Shown one piece after another: positions 25,696-33,710 of a stretch of DNA of 64,000 bases. The stretch spans positions 1 through 64,000 of the forward strand of contig NZ_JABWGN010000006.1 in the NCBI RefSeq assembly GCF_013363975.1. Reading direction: 5' to 3'. The notes below the pieces were generated by a model. That model ran no database searches, was not told the origin of the DNA, and was given only the letters and a program-made list of their open reading frames with translations. The position numbers were made by a program, and so were the translations under genes. The DNA is from Nonomuraea montanisoli (GTDB lineage: Bacteria; Actinomycetota; Actinomycetes; Streptosporangiales; Streptosporangiaceae). Positions within the stretch are counted from its first letter, which is position 1. The number at the start of each line of letters is the position of its first letter.

Positions 25696-27273
25696 TCAGC
25701 TCGGCATCGGGCTGCCCTCGCAGCCTCCGCCGATCCGGCCCGTCTCGAAATACTTCACCACGTCGGCGGCGCACTCGGGCACCCGGGTGGTCGAGACGTG
25801 CACGTCGTCGGCGACCGTGTAGACGGTGCCGCCGACGGCGCGCCGCGTCTGCAGCGTCCAGTCGTAGACGGACATGAACTCATGCAGGTGCCCCGCCAGC
25901 ACCAGCGGCCCGCCGCCCCGCTTCAACGTCGCCTGCTGCACCGGCAGCGGCCAGCGGGCACACATGAATCCCGGTCCCCAGGACCGGCCGGTCGCCGGAT
26001 GGCGCTTCACGAGCCGCTGGTAGTCACGCCAGGCGGTGTCGAAACCGGCCCGGCTGCCGTCCTCGTTGCACGCGACGGCCAGGTTCATGGTCCTGTTCAG
26101 CGTCTCGGGCGCGCCGGGGACGGGCGTCCCCGTCATCGGGGCGCCGAGCAGCTCCCTGACGGTGGGCGGGGCGGTGGTGCCCGTCGCCGTCCGCAGTTCG
26201 GCCAGCGCCCTGCTGGCGCGCGTCCACTCGGTCGAGTTGCGCCTGGCCAGGTCGGCGACGGCCGAGCCGTCGACGGGCCGCTGCAGGTCGGTGTAGGTCT
26301 TGGGGTTCGTGTCGTAGGCGCGGACCAGCTTCGCCACCTCCTCGCGCACCTGCCGGGCGGTGGCGCCGAGACCGTAGGTGTCGTCGCGGCGGGCCAGCCA
26401 GGCGGCCATGCGCCCGAAGTCACGCTCGGCTGCCTCCGCGCTGTCCTTCATGTGCTGGTCGAGACGGGTCCACGGCGGCGCCACGCTGTCCAGGAAGGCC
26501 CGCCCGGTGTGCTCGGGGAACCGGCTGCGGTACACCATGCCCAGATAGGTGCCCCAGGAGAAGCCGAGCAGGTTGAGCGTGCGCTCACCCAGGGCGGTCC
26601 GCACCAGGTCCAGGTCCTTGGCGACGTTCTCGGTGGTGAGCTGTCCGAGGAAGGCGGGGTCGGAGCGTCCGCACTGCTGGTTGGCGGCGACCTGGGCGTC
26701 GTAGATCTCCCTGGCCGCCTCCTCGGTCAGCGTGCCCGGCTTCTGCGGGCCCACCGGCGAGACCGGGCAGGCGACCTTGGTGCTGTAGCCCACCCCGCGC
26801 GGGTCGAAGCCGATGACGTCGTATCGCTCGTTGAGCCTCGCCATCTCCGGGTTCCTGAGCGCGGCCCGCAGGATCGGGTCCAGGTAGCCGCTGTTGCCCG
26901 GCCCACCCGGCAGGACGGCGAGGGCGCCGAGCCGGCGGGCCCCGTCCGTGGCCGCCAGCCGGGTCACCGCGATGTCGATCGTCCGCCCGCCGGGATCGCG
27001 ATGGTTCAGCGGGACGCTGACCGTCCCGCACTCCAGGCGCTTCATCAGGGCGCGGAAGGCCGGGATCTGTTCCTCCGTCACGCGCAGGCTCAGGAGCACC
27101 TCGTCGGAGTAGTCCGGGCAGGATCTCCACTCGACGGACGACACGCCGGAGCTCGGGCCGGGGTTCGCGGCGGCGCTCGCGTTCAGGCCGGCATCGGCGG
27201 TGGCGCCTGCCGGGGAAGGGAGCGCCACCAGCCCCGCCAGCGCCAGTGCCGTCAGTGATGTTCGGTACGTCAT
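25696..27273 (-). CDS. secreted S33-family alpha/beta hydrolase (tripeptidyl aminopeptidase-like)
   Basis: A 525-residue exported hydrolase with a signal peptide (about 1-24, ending AGATA). The alpha/beta core shows the oxyanion GGPGNSGY, the FDPRGVGYS strand, and the nucleophile elbow GFSWGTYLG with Ser239. The C-terminal TAP domain has LNLAVACNEDG. In this family the acid is usually the Asp of a GxxDPxTP loop; here the equivalent reads GHLHEFMSVYDW, so that Asp appears replaced by His. A candidate catalytic His remains in VADDVHVS. The enzyme may use another acid or have reduced activity. Confidence 0.82.
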   Translation of the reverse strand: MTYRTSLTALALAGLVALPSPAGATADAGLNASAAANPGPSSGVSSVEWRSCPDYSDEVLLSLRVTEEQIPAFRALMKRLECGTVSVPLNHRDPGGRTIDIAVTRLAATDGARRLGALAVLPGGPGNSGYLDPILRAALRNPEMARLNERYDVIGFDPRGVGYSTKVACPVSPVGPQKPGTLTEEAAREIYDAQVAANQQCGRSDPAFLGQLTTENVAKDLDLVRTALGERTLNLLGFSWGTYLGMVYRSRFPEHTGRAFLDSVAPPWTRLDQHMKDSAEAAERDFGRMAAWLARRDDTYGLGATARQVREEVAKLVRAYDTNPKTYTDLQRPVDGSAVADLARRNSTEWTRASRALAELRTATGTTAPPTVRELLGAPMTGTPVPGAPETLNRTMNLAVACNEDGSRAGFDTAWRDYQRLVKRHPATGRSWGPGFMCARWPLPVQQATLKRGGGPLVLAGHLHEFMSVYDWTLQTRRAVGGTVYTVADDVHVSTTRVPECAADVVKYFETGRIGGGCEGSPMPS

Positions 27274-27349
27274 GCGGACAGAAGTAGTGGTGGCGGTGCT
27301 AGATCAAGATAAGGGCCGCCCGCCGTCTCCGGGGACGCCGGGCGGAGCG

Positions 27350-28624
27350 TCAGACGCGGTGGTCCGCCAGGTGGTCCAGGACCGCCTGGTTGGCCTCCCA
27401 GCCGTCCGGGAACTTCACCGGGACCCCGAGCTGCACCGGCTCGGCCGACGGGTGCGCGTCCAGCAGCTCCGCGATCCCCGCGCGCGCCACCACGACGCAC
27501 GCGTGCCGGTGCCGCGAGGCCAGCACGCACAGCCGCCCCGACTCCAGGTGGAACGCCGTGGCGTCGCGCCGTCCCGACAGCGGGTGCAGCACGATCGTCA
27601 CGTCGTACTCCCGGCCCTGGAGCCGGTTGGCGGTGTCCACGGTGATCTCCGGCGGCACCCCGGCGTTCCTGATCGCCGCCACCTGGTCGCGGTGGGCCGC
27701 GCCGACCGCGATCCGCTCGGCCGTCACCGGACGCTCACCCTGCTCCGAGGACGCGACCGCGCCCCGCTGGAGCAGCCGCGACGCCAGCAGCGCCACGGCC
27801 CGCACGGCCTCGCCGTCGGTGCGCACGGTGTGCCGGTTCGGCAGCTCCAGCAGTGCCCACCCCGAGCGCGCCGCCTCCTCCAGCGCCCGGTCGTGGACGG
27901 TCCCCATGCCGCCCGTGGACAGCTCCAGCCGCCGCTCGTGCGGCTCCGTCCCGGCCCGGAACCCGGTGAACGGGTAGAACGCCCGCGACACCACCGGCGC
28001 CGCCGACGCGGGCAGCCGCCACGACACGGGGAGCCGGTGGACGGGCAGCTCGGGGTTGTGCCGCAGCAGCACCGACACGGCGCTCTGGAGCGGGTCCCAC
28101 GACAGCCCCGACCAGCGGTCGCCGTCCACGATCGAGAACGGGTCGAGCTGCCCGGGGTCGCCCACGAACAGCGCCCGCTCGAACAGCCCCGCGATGCGCA
28201 GCAGCTTGTCCGAGCGCATCTGGTACGCCTCGTCCACGATCGCCCACGGCCACGTCCGGCCCGAGATCCACGCCCACTTGTCGGCCGTCGCGATCACGAT
28301 GTCGGGGTCGCCGAGGTCCTGCACGCGGGTGCCGACGGTGACCCCGTGCAGCTCCAGCAGCCGCAGCGGAGGCACGTAACCGCCCGCCGACAGCCGCCCG
28401 ACCGTCAGGTCCGGATGCCGCTCGCAGATCCGCGTCACCAGGTCGTCGACCTGCTCGTTGGTCTGGGCGACGATCATCAGGGGCTCGCCGGTGGCGGCGA
28501 TGTGCGCCGCCGCCCGTACGACCAGCGTGGACTTGCCCGCGCCGGGCGGCGAGTCGACCACCACGCCGCGATGCCTCGGCAGATCGGCCAGCACGGCCCG
28601 GATGACCTGCTCGGGACTCGTCAC
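27350..28624 (-). CDS. compact SF1 (Upf1/Dna2-like) helicase, operon gene 4
   Basis: A 424-residue two-RecA-domain helicase. The GTG start at 28624 overlaps the previous stop in GTGA, implying coupled translation; the longer open frame upstream is read-through in the wrong frame of the previous gene. Motifs: Q-like SPEQVIRAVL, Walker A SPPGAGKST (25-33), motif Ia VAQTNEQVDDLV, Walker B WAIVDEAYQM (DEAY), motif III FVGDPGQLDPF, motif IV/V DTANRLQGREYDVTIVLHPL, and motif VI SRHRHACVVV. It lacks zinc-finger or nuclease extensions, so it is a bare motor. Presumably it works with the nuclease and the two unknown proteins in this operon on DNA or RNA ends. Confidence 0.85.
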   Translation of the reverse strand: MTSPEQVIRAVLADLPRHRGVVVDSPPGAGKSTLVVRAAAHIAATGEPLMIVAQTNEQVDDLVTRICERHPDLTVGRLSAGGYVPPLRLLELHGVTVGTRVQDLGDPDIVIATADKWAWISGRTWPWAIVDEAYQMRSDKLLRIAGLFERALFVGDPGQLDPFSIVDGDRWSGLSWDPLQSAVSVLLRHNPELPVHRLPVSWRLPASAAPVVSRAFYPFTGFRAGTEPHERRLELSTGGMGTVHDRALEEAARSGWALLELPNRHTVRTDGEAVRAVALLASRLLQRGAVASSEQGERPVTAERIAVGAAHRDQVAAIRNAGVPPEITVDTANRLQGREYDVTIVLHPLSGRRDATAFHLESGRLCVLASRHRHACVVVARAGIAELLDAHPSAEPVQLGVPVKFPDGWEANQAVLDHLADHRV

Positions 28625-30057
28625 GACCACTCCTCCAGGGCGTCCTCGTCGCTCGGTGCGTACTCCCGCGGCGGGCCGCCGTGCGTCCACGGGGTGGCCT
28701 CCGCCTCGGGCAGGGCCGGGGAGCCCTGGAAGTCGTCGGTCAGCGAGGTGTAGCAGACCCGCTCGCCCACCTCGGGCACCGACCCCGGCGCGGGCGTCTT
28801 CCCGCGGCCCATCCCCTTGGTGATCTTCACGGTGACCAGGCCGTCGCGGGCCTCCACGAGCTGCGCGCCCTGGGCGCGGCGCTGCGGGGTGCCCAGCGCG
28901 GTGCCGGGCGCCAGCCGTACGGGATCGTCGGTCTTGACCACCACGAGCGGGCGCAGCTTGCGCGAGCGGCCCTCGCCCTCGGAGTGCTCGGGCTCGGTCT
29001 CGACCACCTCGCCCGCGAACGCCTCGCCGGTCAGCCGGTACTCGGCCATGACCAGCGGGTCGTCGTAGGCGCGCTGCACCTCGTAGGCGGCCTGGGCGCG
29101 CTCCATGCGGGCCAGGCGCGAGGCGGCGGCCACCGCGCCGTCGCGCCGCGCCTGCGGCGGCGCGCCCTCGGCGATGTGCTGGGCCATGGCGCTGAACGAG
29201 CCGCGGTCCTGCTCCCACCGCTGCTCCACGCTCGCCCCCTCGGGCAGCTCCCGCAGCAGGTCGACGGCCTGCCACATGAGCCGCCAGGTGGGTTCGAGCT
29301 GGCCGCGCAGGGCCTCGGTGATGCGCTCGGCCGCGCCCGCCTCGATGGCCGGGGCCAGCACCTCGGCGTCGAACCCGGGATCGGTCGCGGGCCCCGCCGG
29401 CGGCCACACGAGCGGGTCCTCGGCGTCGTCGCTCGGCCCGGTCGTGATCCACGCCGTCAGCGCCGCCAGGTTGGCGTCCTCCAGGCCGCTCTGCCCGCTC
29501 GCCCAGTGCCGCCCCAGCTCCTCGGTCACGGCCGTCATGAGGGACGAGCCGGGGTGGGTCGCCCGCTCGCCGAAGTACGTCAGCCAGCGGCCGAGCAGCG
29601 GCACCGTCGGCGGCACCGGGTACGGGCCGTGGGCGCGCCGGAAGCGGGTGGAGCGGCCCAGCAGGCGGATGAACGCGATCCCGGCCTGGTTCGGCACCAG
29701 GATCTGCGGCGCGTCCAGCACGCGCTCGTACGGGTCGGAGTTCTTGCGTTCGACCGTCTCCGTTCCGGCGAGGAAGCTCCCGATGTACGGCAGGAGCTCG
29801 GCGGCCAGGTCGGCGGCCCAGGCGAAGCGCAGGTCGCGGTTGCGCGGCTGCGTCACCACGAGCAGCCGCGGGTCGTCGCGGCGGGTGCCGAGCAGGGCGG
29901 CCAGCGGCGCGGCGGCCTCGCCGGACATCCTCAGCGGGATGAGCACCATGGGCCGCTCGGCCAGGTGGCAGTGCCGCACGGTCGCGATGGGCTGCGCGAT
30001 CCCCTCCTCCAGCGCCCGCAGCCGCGCGAGCGACGTCAGCAGGCTCACCCCGCCCAC
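28621..30057 (-). CDS. unknown protein, operon gene 3 (helicase partner)
   Basis: A 478-residue protein that I do not recognise. The GTG start is at 30057; a GTG at 30048 is also possible. The N-terminal half (IATVRHCHLAERPMVLIPLRMSGEAAAPLAALLGT, VVTQPRNRDLRFAW) is mixed alpha/beta. Residues 200-350 are mostly helical. The C-terminal part (about 370-478) has short beta segments (LRPLVVVKTDDPVRLAPGTAL, GLVTVKITKGMGRGKTP, VGERVCYTSLTDDF) like the beta-barrel found beside SF1 helicases. Its stop overlaps the helicase start by 4 bp, and it is 43 nt downstream of the nuclease gene. It is probably the adaptor between motor and nuclease; that is inference from context. Confidence 0.75.
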   Translation of the reverse strand: MGGVSLLTSLARLRALEEGIAQPIATVRHCHLAERPMVLIPLRMSGEAAAPLAALLGTRRDDPRLLVVTQPRNRDLRFAWAADLAAELLPYIGSFLAGTETVERKNSDPYERVLDAPQILVPNQAGIAFIRLLGRSTRFRRAHGPYPVPPTVPLLGRWLTYFGERATHPGSSLMTAVTEELGRHWASGQSGLEDANLAALTAWITTGPSDDAEDPLVWPPAGPATDPGFDAEVLAPAIEAGAAERITEALRGQLEPTWRLMWQAVDLLRELPEGASVEQRWEQDRGSFSAMAQHIAEGAPPQARRDGAVAAASRLARMERAQAAYEVQRAYDDPLVMAEYRLTGEAFAGEVVETEPEHSEGEGRSRKLRPLVVVKTDDPVRLAPGTALGTPQRRAQGAQLVEARDGLVTVKITKGMGRGKTPAPGSVPEVGERVCYTSLTDDFQGSPALPEAEATPWTHGGPPREYAPSDEDALEEWS

Positions 30058-30100
30058 CCCCGCCGGCGGTCACGCTGTGGCGCGTCTCGTGCTGCCGGGG

Positions 30101-31201
30101 TCACGCGAGGCACTCCCGGCGCAGGCGCTCGGCGGTGCGGAGCAGGCGGGCGATCTCCTCCTGCCCCTCGGCCGGGGCGCGGCTGCCGTCGGCCAGACCC
30201 AGCGCCTCCTCGGCCGAGGCCACGCCGCCCAGCTCGTCGCGCACCTGCCGGCCGAGCAGGTCGCACGCGCCCTCCTGCCGGGCCTCGTCACGGCAGAAGA
30301 AGCACAGGTCGCACGTGGACAGGCAGTCGGGCGCGTACCGGGCCGTGGTGCGGCGCAGCGCGTCGGCCAGCTCGGCCGCCGGGCGGGTGGGCAGCCCGTC
30401 CTCTCCCGGCAGCAGGTCGAACGTCAGCTCCTCGGGCAGCCCCTCCACCAGCCGGTCGAGCCCGGTCATCCGGGAGAGCTGGCGTTCCAGCACGGCGAGC
30501 TGGCGGCGCACGTCGACGAGCGTGGCGACGGGCCGGTTGGCGAAGTTCTCGGGGCAGACGAGCACCACGTCGTGGGCGACCCGCAGCGGGTCGTGGCCGA
30601 GCTCCCGGAGCATCCGGCGCAGCGCCAGCACGTACACCGCCGCCTGCCGCGCCGCCGCGGCCACCGCCGCCGGGTCGGCCTGGCCGTCGATCACCGCGAA
30701 CGACTTGATCTCCACGATGTGGAACCGGCCGCCGAGCTGGAAGGCCACCACGTCCGGCTCCAGGTACGCGGTGTGCCCGGCGATCTCCAGGCCGAGCAGC
30801 GGATGGTCGTAGATCGTGCCGGAGTCGTGCTCGTCGCGCGCCGCCCGGTCGATCAGCGCCCGGGTGTGGGTGTGGCGCAGGTGGGCGCCGACGTTCTCGA
30901 CGTCGTGGTAGGCCACCTCGGCGACCGGCAGCTCCAGCACCTCGCGCAGCATCCGCAGCAGCTCGGCGCAGCCGTCGGCCTTCACCAGCGCCTCGAACGC
31001 GTTCCCGCGCGTGATCGCGAACGGCGACTGGCCGAACGGCGCCGGGAATCCCAGGTGCCGGGCGGTCGCGTCCTTGTCGATGCCCGCGCCGTCCAGCAGC
31101 GCGCGGCGCGCGCAGCCCGGGTTGGCGGCCAGCGCGGCGATGGCTCGCGCGTCGTGCGGCTTCGGCGGCGTCGTGCCGCGCAACGCGTCAAGCCGGTTCA
31201 T
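30101..31201 (-). CDS. PD-(D/E)XK nuclease with Fe-S cysteines (Cas4/AddB-like), operon gene 2
   Basis: A 366-residue nuclease. I chose the ATG at 31201 (MNRLDALRG, GAGAGGCG upstream) over a Pro/His-rich in-frame extension. The RecB-type active site is complete: RGNAFE (65-70), Asp150 in EPDVVAF, Glu164-x-Lys166 in HIVEIKSF, and the QxxxY motif at 186-190. One Cys near the N-terminus (Cys30, GCARRALL) and four clustered near the C-terminus (Cys293, 297, 300, 303 in CLSTCDLCFFC) match the Fe-S cluster layout of Cas4 and AddB nucleases. It likely cuts single-stranded DNA ends. It follows gene 1 by 157 nt and precedes gene 3 by 43 nt. Confidence 0.85.
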   Translation of the reverse strand: MNRLDALRGTTPPKPHDARAIAALAANPGCARRALLDGAGIDKDATARHLGFPAPFGQSPFAITRGNAFEALVKADGCAELLRMLREVLELPVAEVAYHDVENVGAHLRHTHTRALIDRAARDEHDSGTIYDHPLLGLEIAGHTAYLEPDVVAFQLGGRFHIVEIKSFAVIDGQADPAAVAAAARQAAVYVLALRRMLRELGHDPLRVAHDVVLVCPENFANRPVATLVDVRRQLAVLERQLSRMTGLDRLVEGLPEELTFDLLPGEDGLPTRPAAELADALRRTTARYAPDCLSTCDLCFFCRDEARQEGACDLLGRQVRDELGGVASAEEALGLADGSRAPAEGQEEIARLLRTAERLRRECLA

Positions 31202-31358
31202 CGGACGCCTCTCGTCGCGGTGTCGCTCGTGGGGCCGCGCTCCGCACGGCCGTGTCTCGTGTCGCTGTGGCTCATGTGACTCATAGGGCTGATGTGATCG
31301 TGTGGCTCGTGCTCGGTCGTCGGGGGTGGCCAGGGTCGGGTGGCCGTGGTTCAGGTGT

Positions 31359-32381
31359 TCAGGTGGCGGGCGGGCCGGTGGCGGCCCGGTCACCGATCGT
31401 GCTCAGCGTAGCGGCGCCGAACAGCCGCCCCCGGTCACCGAGCTGGGCGGCGGCGCGTCTGGCCAGGTCGGCGCGGTCGCGCGTGTCGCGCTCGGCGTGC
31501 ACGGCCAGCTCGGCCCGCGCCGCCTCGATCACCCGGGCCGGGTCGGGCGGCCCGATGTCGAGGACGGCGCCGCCCGGGATGTTGCGCGCCATCCGCGCGA
31601 GCAGCCGCGCGGCCCCGGAGTCCGGCTCGGCGTCCACGCCATGGCCGCCGGCCATCCGTTCGGCGACGGCCACGGCGCAGGTCAGGAAGTGGACGCGCGG
31701 GCTGAGCGGGCCGACCATCCGCAGCTCCTGCGGCCACGTGCTCACCGCGAGCAGGCCGCGGGCGGGGGAGAGGCGGTCGGTCAGGGCCGCGCAGAGGTAG
31801 TACGGCCGGCCGTACGGGGAGGAGGCGAACGAGCGCTCCTCGTCGCGCCGCAGGCTGGTGAGCTGGGCGCCGCGCAGCCCGCCGCCGAGGAACGCCTCCC
31901 GCACGGCGGCGATCAGCCGCGGCTGGGCCGGCACGCCGAGCAGCGTGAGCGCCTGGTGCGCCTGCTCCCGCACGGTGACGAGCCGCAACCCGCCGCCGCC
32001 ACGCCTTCCTCCGGCGCCAGGCTGTCTCCCCGCCGCGCCACCGGCCGCGGCCGTGCTGCTGGGTGCGCCGCCCACAGGCACCCCGCCGAGTGCTTCACCC
32101 GGGATGGCGAGGCGACCCGGGCCCTCGGGCGGGGATACGGCGCGGGCGTTGTCGTGCGGGAAAACGGCGCGGACGTCGCCGGGCGGGGGAACAGCGCGGG
32201 CGTCGTTGGGGAGGGCCGGGTCGAGGCCGCCGGTGACCAGGGCGTCCCAGGCGCGTTCGGCGGCGCGGAGGTCGGCCCGGAGCCCGCGGGCGGTGGCCGT
32301 GTCGCGGGCTCGCATGGCGCGGCGCACCCCGGCCCGCAGCTCGTCGATCCGCCGTTCGAGATCGTCCAGCCGGTCACCCAT
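31359..32381 (-). CDS. unknown protein with N-terminal coiled coil, operon gene 1
   Basis: A 340-residue protein of unknown function. ATG start at 32381, directly downstream of the AT-rich palindromic region. Residues 1-50 are a strongly charged coiled coil (DRLDDLERRIDELRAG, RAMRARDTATARGLRADLRAAERAW). An unstructured Gly/Ala/Pro linker follows (about 55-130). Then comes a helical domain (VREQAHQALTLLGVPAQPRLIAAVREAFLGGG), possibly winged-helix, with TSLRRDEERSF and YYLCAALTDRLSPARGLLAVSTWP. It could be the DNA-binding or sensing member of the four-gene operon. I recall similar uncharacterised proteins in Streptomyces but no assigned function. Confidence 0.72.
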   Translation of the reverse strand: MGDRLDDLERRIDELRAGVRRAMRARDTATARGLRADLRAAERAWDALVTGGLDPALPNDARAVPPPGDVRAVFPHDNARAVSPPEGPGRLAIPGEALGGVPVGGAPSSTAAAGGAAGRQPGAGGRRGGGGLRLVTVREQAHQALTLLGVPAQPRLIAAVREAFLGGGLRGAQLTSLRRDEERSFASSPYGRPYYLCAALTDRLSPARGLLAVSTWPQELRMVGPLSPRVHFLTCAVAVAERMAGGHGVDAEPDSGAARLLARMARNIPGGAVLDIGPPDPARVIEAARAELAVHAERDTRDRADLARRAAAQLGDRGRLFGAATLSTIGDRAATGPPAT

Positions 32382-32390
32382 GGCGCGAGC

Positions 32391-32440
32391 GTAACAGTAG
32401 TTCCAGTATTTCCCAGTAATTTCGCGAAATCTCGGGAAAT
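32391..32440. promoter_or_regulatory. AT-rich nested palindrome upstream of the nuclease-helicase operon
   Basis: A 12-bp perfect palindrome ATTTCGCGAAAT (32419-32430) is nested inside a second dyad ATTTCCC (32408-32414) / GGGAAAT (32434-32440). Three CAGTA direct repeats (32395, 32404, 32414) are spaced 9 and 10 bp apart, one helical turn each. The block lies between the methyltransferase stop and 10 bp upstream of the operon's first ATG. Its low GC in a very GC-rich context and its symmetry indicate a dedicated operator and promoter for the minus-strand operon. Confidence 0.65.
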
Positions 32441-33136
32441 CTACGCTGTAAAGGCGGCCGGTCGGGCCGCCACCCACATCCGGTCCTCCGTCAGGAACCG
32501 CTCCAGGCGCAGCCCGGCGGCCTCCAGAGCGCGCGCCAGGTCCTCGTCCGACAGCCGCCACGACGTGAACGACTGCGTCCACTCCCGCTCGCCCACCGTG
32601 TAGCGCATGGTCGCCGCGTAGCGTCCCGGCTCCCGTTCCTCCAGGGAGGCGAGCTTGACCGTGATGCCGTCCTCGGTCCTGCCCTGGCCCACCCGCCAGG
32701 CGTCGTGCGGCTCCGGCGGCATCCACTGGACGATCACCCGTCCGTCCGGTGCCACGTGCCGGGCGCACGCCTCCAGCAGCTCGTGGCGGGCCTCCACAGC
32801 CGAGGTCTGCACGAGGTGCGAGGCCAGCAGGACCGTGTCGAAGCGCCGCTCCAGCCGCAGCTCGCCGATGCGGGCCCGCACGGTGCGCGCCCCCCGCACG
32901 TGCGCGAGCATCTCCGCCGACTCGTCCACGGCCACGACCTCGTGGCCCCGCTCGACCAGCGGGTGGGTCATCCGGCCCGTGCCGCAGCCCAGTTCCAGGA
33001 TCGAGCCGCCCTCGGGGGTCACCGCGGCGACGATCTCGGGCTCGCCGCGTGACGTCTGCATCGCGTAGAACTCCACGGGGGAGCCGTCGGGGGTGATGGG
33101 GCCGGACCCGGTGCCGCTGTTCGGTGCGATCGTCAT
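32441..33136 (-). CDS. class I SAM-dependent methyltransferase
   Basis: A 231-residue Rossmann-fold methyltransferase. I start at the ATG 33136 (MTIAPNSGTG), 6 nt after a -10-like TAGGGT, so probably leaderless. Motif I is ILELGCGTGRMTHPLVERG, motif II VVAVDESAEMLAHV, and the acidic-strand region FDTVLLASHLVQT. The C-terminal half (VIVQWMPPEP, TMRYTVGEREWTQSFTSWRLSDEDL) resembles small-molecule methyltransferases; the substrate is unknown. It is on the same strand as the nuclease-helicase operon, but the palindromic region separates them, so it is probably a different transcription unit. Confidence 0.85.
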   Translation of the reverse strand: MTIAPNSGTGSGPITPDGSPVEFYAMQTSRGEPEIVAAVTPEGGSILELGCGTGRMTHPLVERGHEVVAVDESAEMLAHVRGARTVRARIGELRLERRFDTVLLASHLVQTSAVEARHELLEACARHVAPDGRVIVQWMPPEPHDAWRVGQGRTEDGITVKLASLEEREPGRYAATMRYTVGEREWTQSFTSWRLSDEDLARALEAAGLRLERFLTEDRMWVAARPAAFTA

Positions 33137-33239
33137 GCTGTCGACCCTAGCCACCGGGACACTTGCCGCCGCGGGTCACCAATCATCGCGAACCGCCGAA
33201 CGGCTTCGCGTCGCGGCCCCGGCGCGCGACCATGGTGTC

Positions 33240-33710
33240 GTGCCGCTGCGTCGAGTGATCGGGACCGTGGCGGGGCTGGCCGCCCTGCCGGTCGTGTACT
33301 ACCTGACCGAGGCGGGCGCGCGCGCCCTGCGCGACGCCTACACGTCGTTCGCCCCGGGGCCCGCCGGGTTCGGGCTGCTGGCCGCCGTGGCGGCGGTCGC
33401 CGCGCTGCTGCGCGGGCTGTCACGCCCGGCGGCGCTGGCCTGCGGGGCGCCGCTGGCCGCCGTGGGGGCGCTGTTCGCGCTGCGGCTGGACCTCGCGGTG
33501 GAGCTGGCCGGGCGGCTGCCCCGGCTCCTGCCGCCCGCGGGCGAGCCACCGGGCGCCCTGGCGGGGGCGACGGGCCTGTACGCGCTGCTCGGTCTCCTTC
33601 TGGTGGCCTCCTCCGTCCCCCTGCGGCGCGCCAAGCTCAAGCAGACCGTGCCCGTACGGGAGGACAAGACGCCGGCCCCCGTACGGAAGGACCGGCAGGC
33701 GGCCGGGTGA
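33240..33710 (+). CDS. small membrane protein, about four TM helices
   Basis: A 156-residue hydrophobic protein. I start at the GTG 33240 (VPLRRVIGTVAGLAALPVVYY), 3-4 nt after a CATGGT -10-like element, because the longer frame back to 33093 overlaps the divergent methyltransferase start. Hydrophobic segments at about 5-22, 37-60, 65-85 and 115-135 are followed by a basic cytoplasmic tail (RRAKLKQ ... RKDRQ). No family recognised. Its stop codon abuts the stop of the convergent ABC permease gene with no spacer. Confidence 0.65.
   Translation: MPLRRVIGTVAGLAALPVVYYLTEAGARALRDAYTSFAPGPAGFGLLAAVAAVAALLRGLSRPAALACGAPLAAVGALFALRLDLAVELAGRLPRLLPPAGEPPGALAGATGLYALLGLLLVASSVPLRRAKLKQTVPVREDKTPAPVRKDRQAAG

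Noticed and set aside
27350..30073. A single 907-codon open frame covering helicase and upstream gene
   Set aside because: The first half is an Arg/Gly/Ala-rich shadow of the 28621-30057 gene in another frame; the helicase has its own GTG start with a GTGA overlap.
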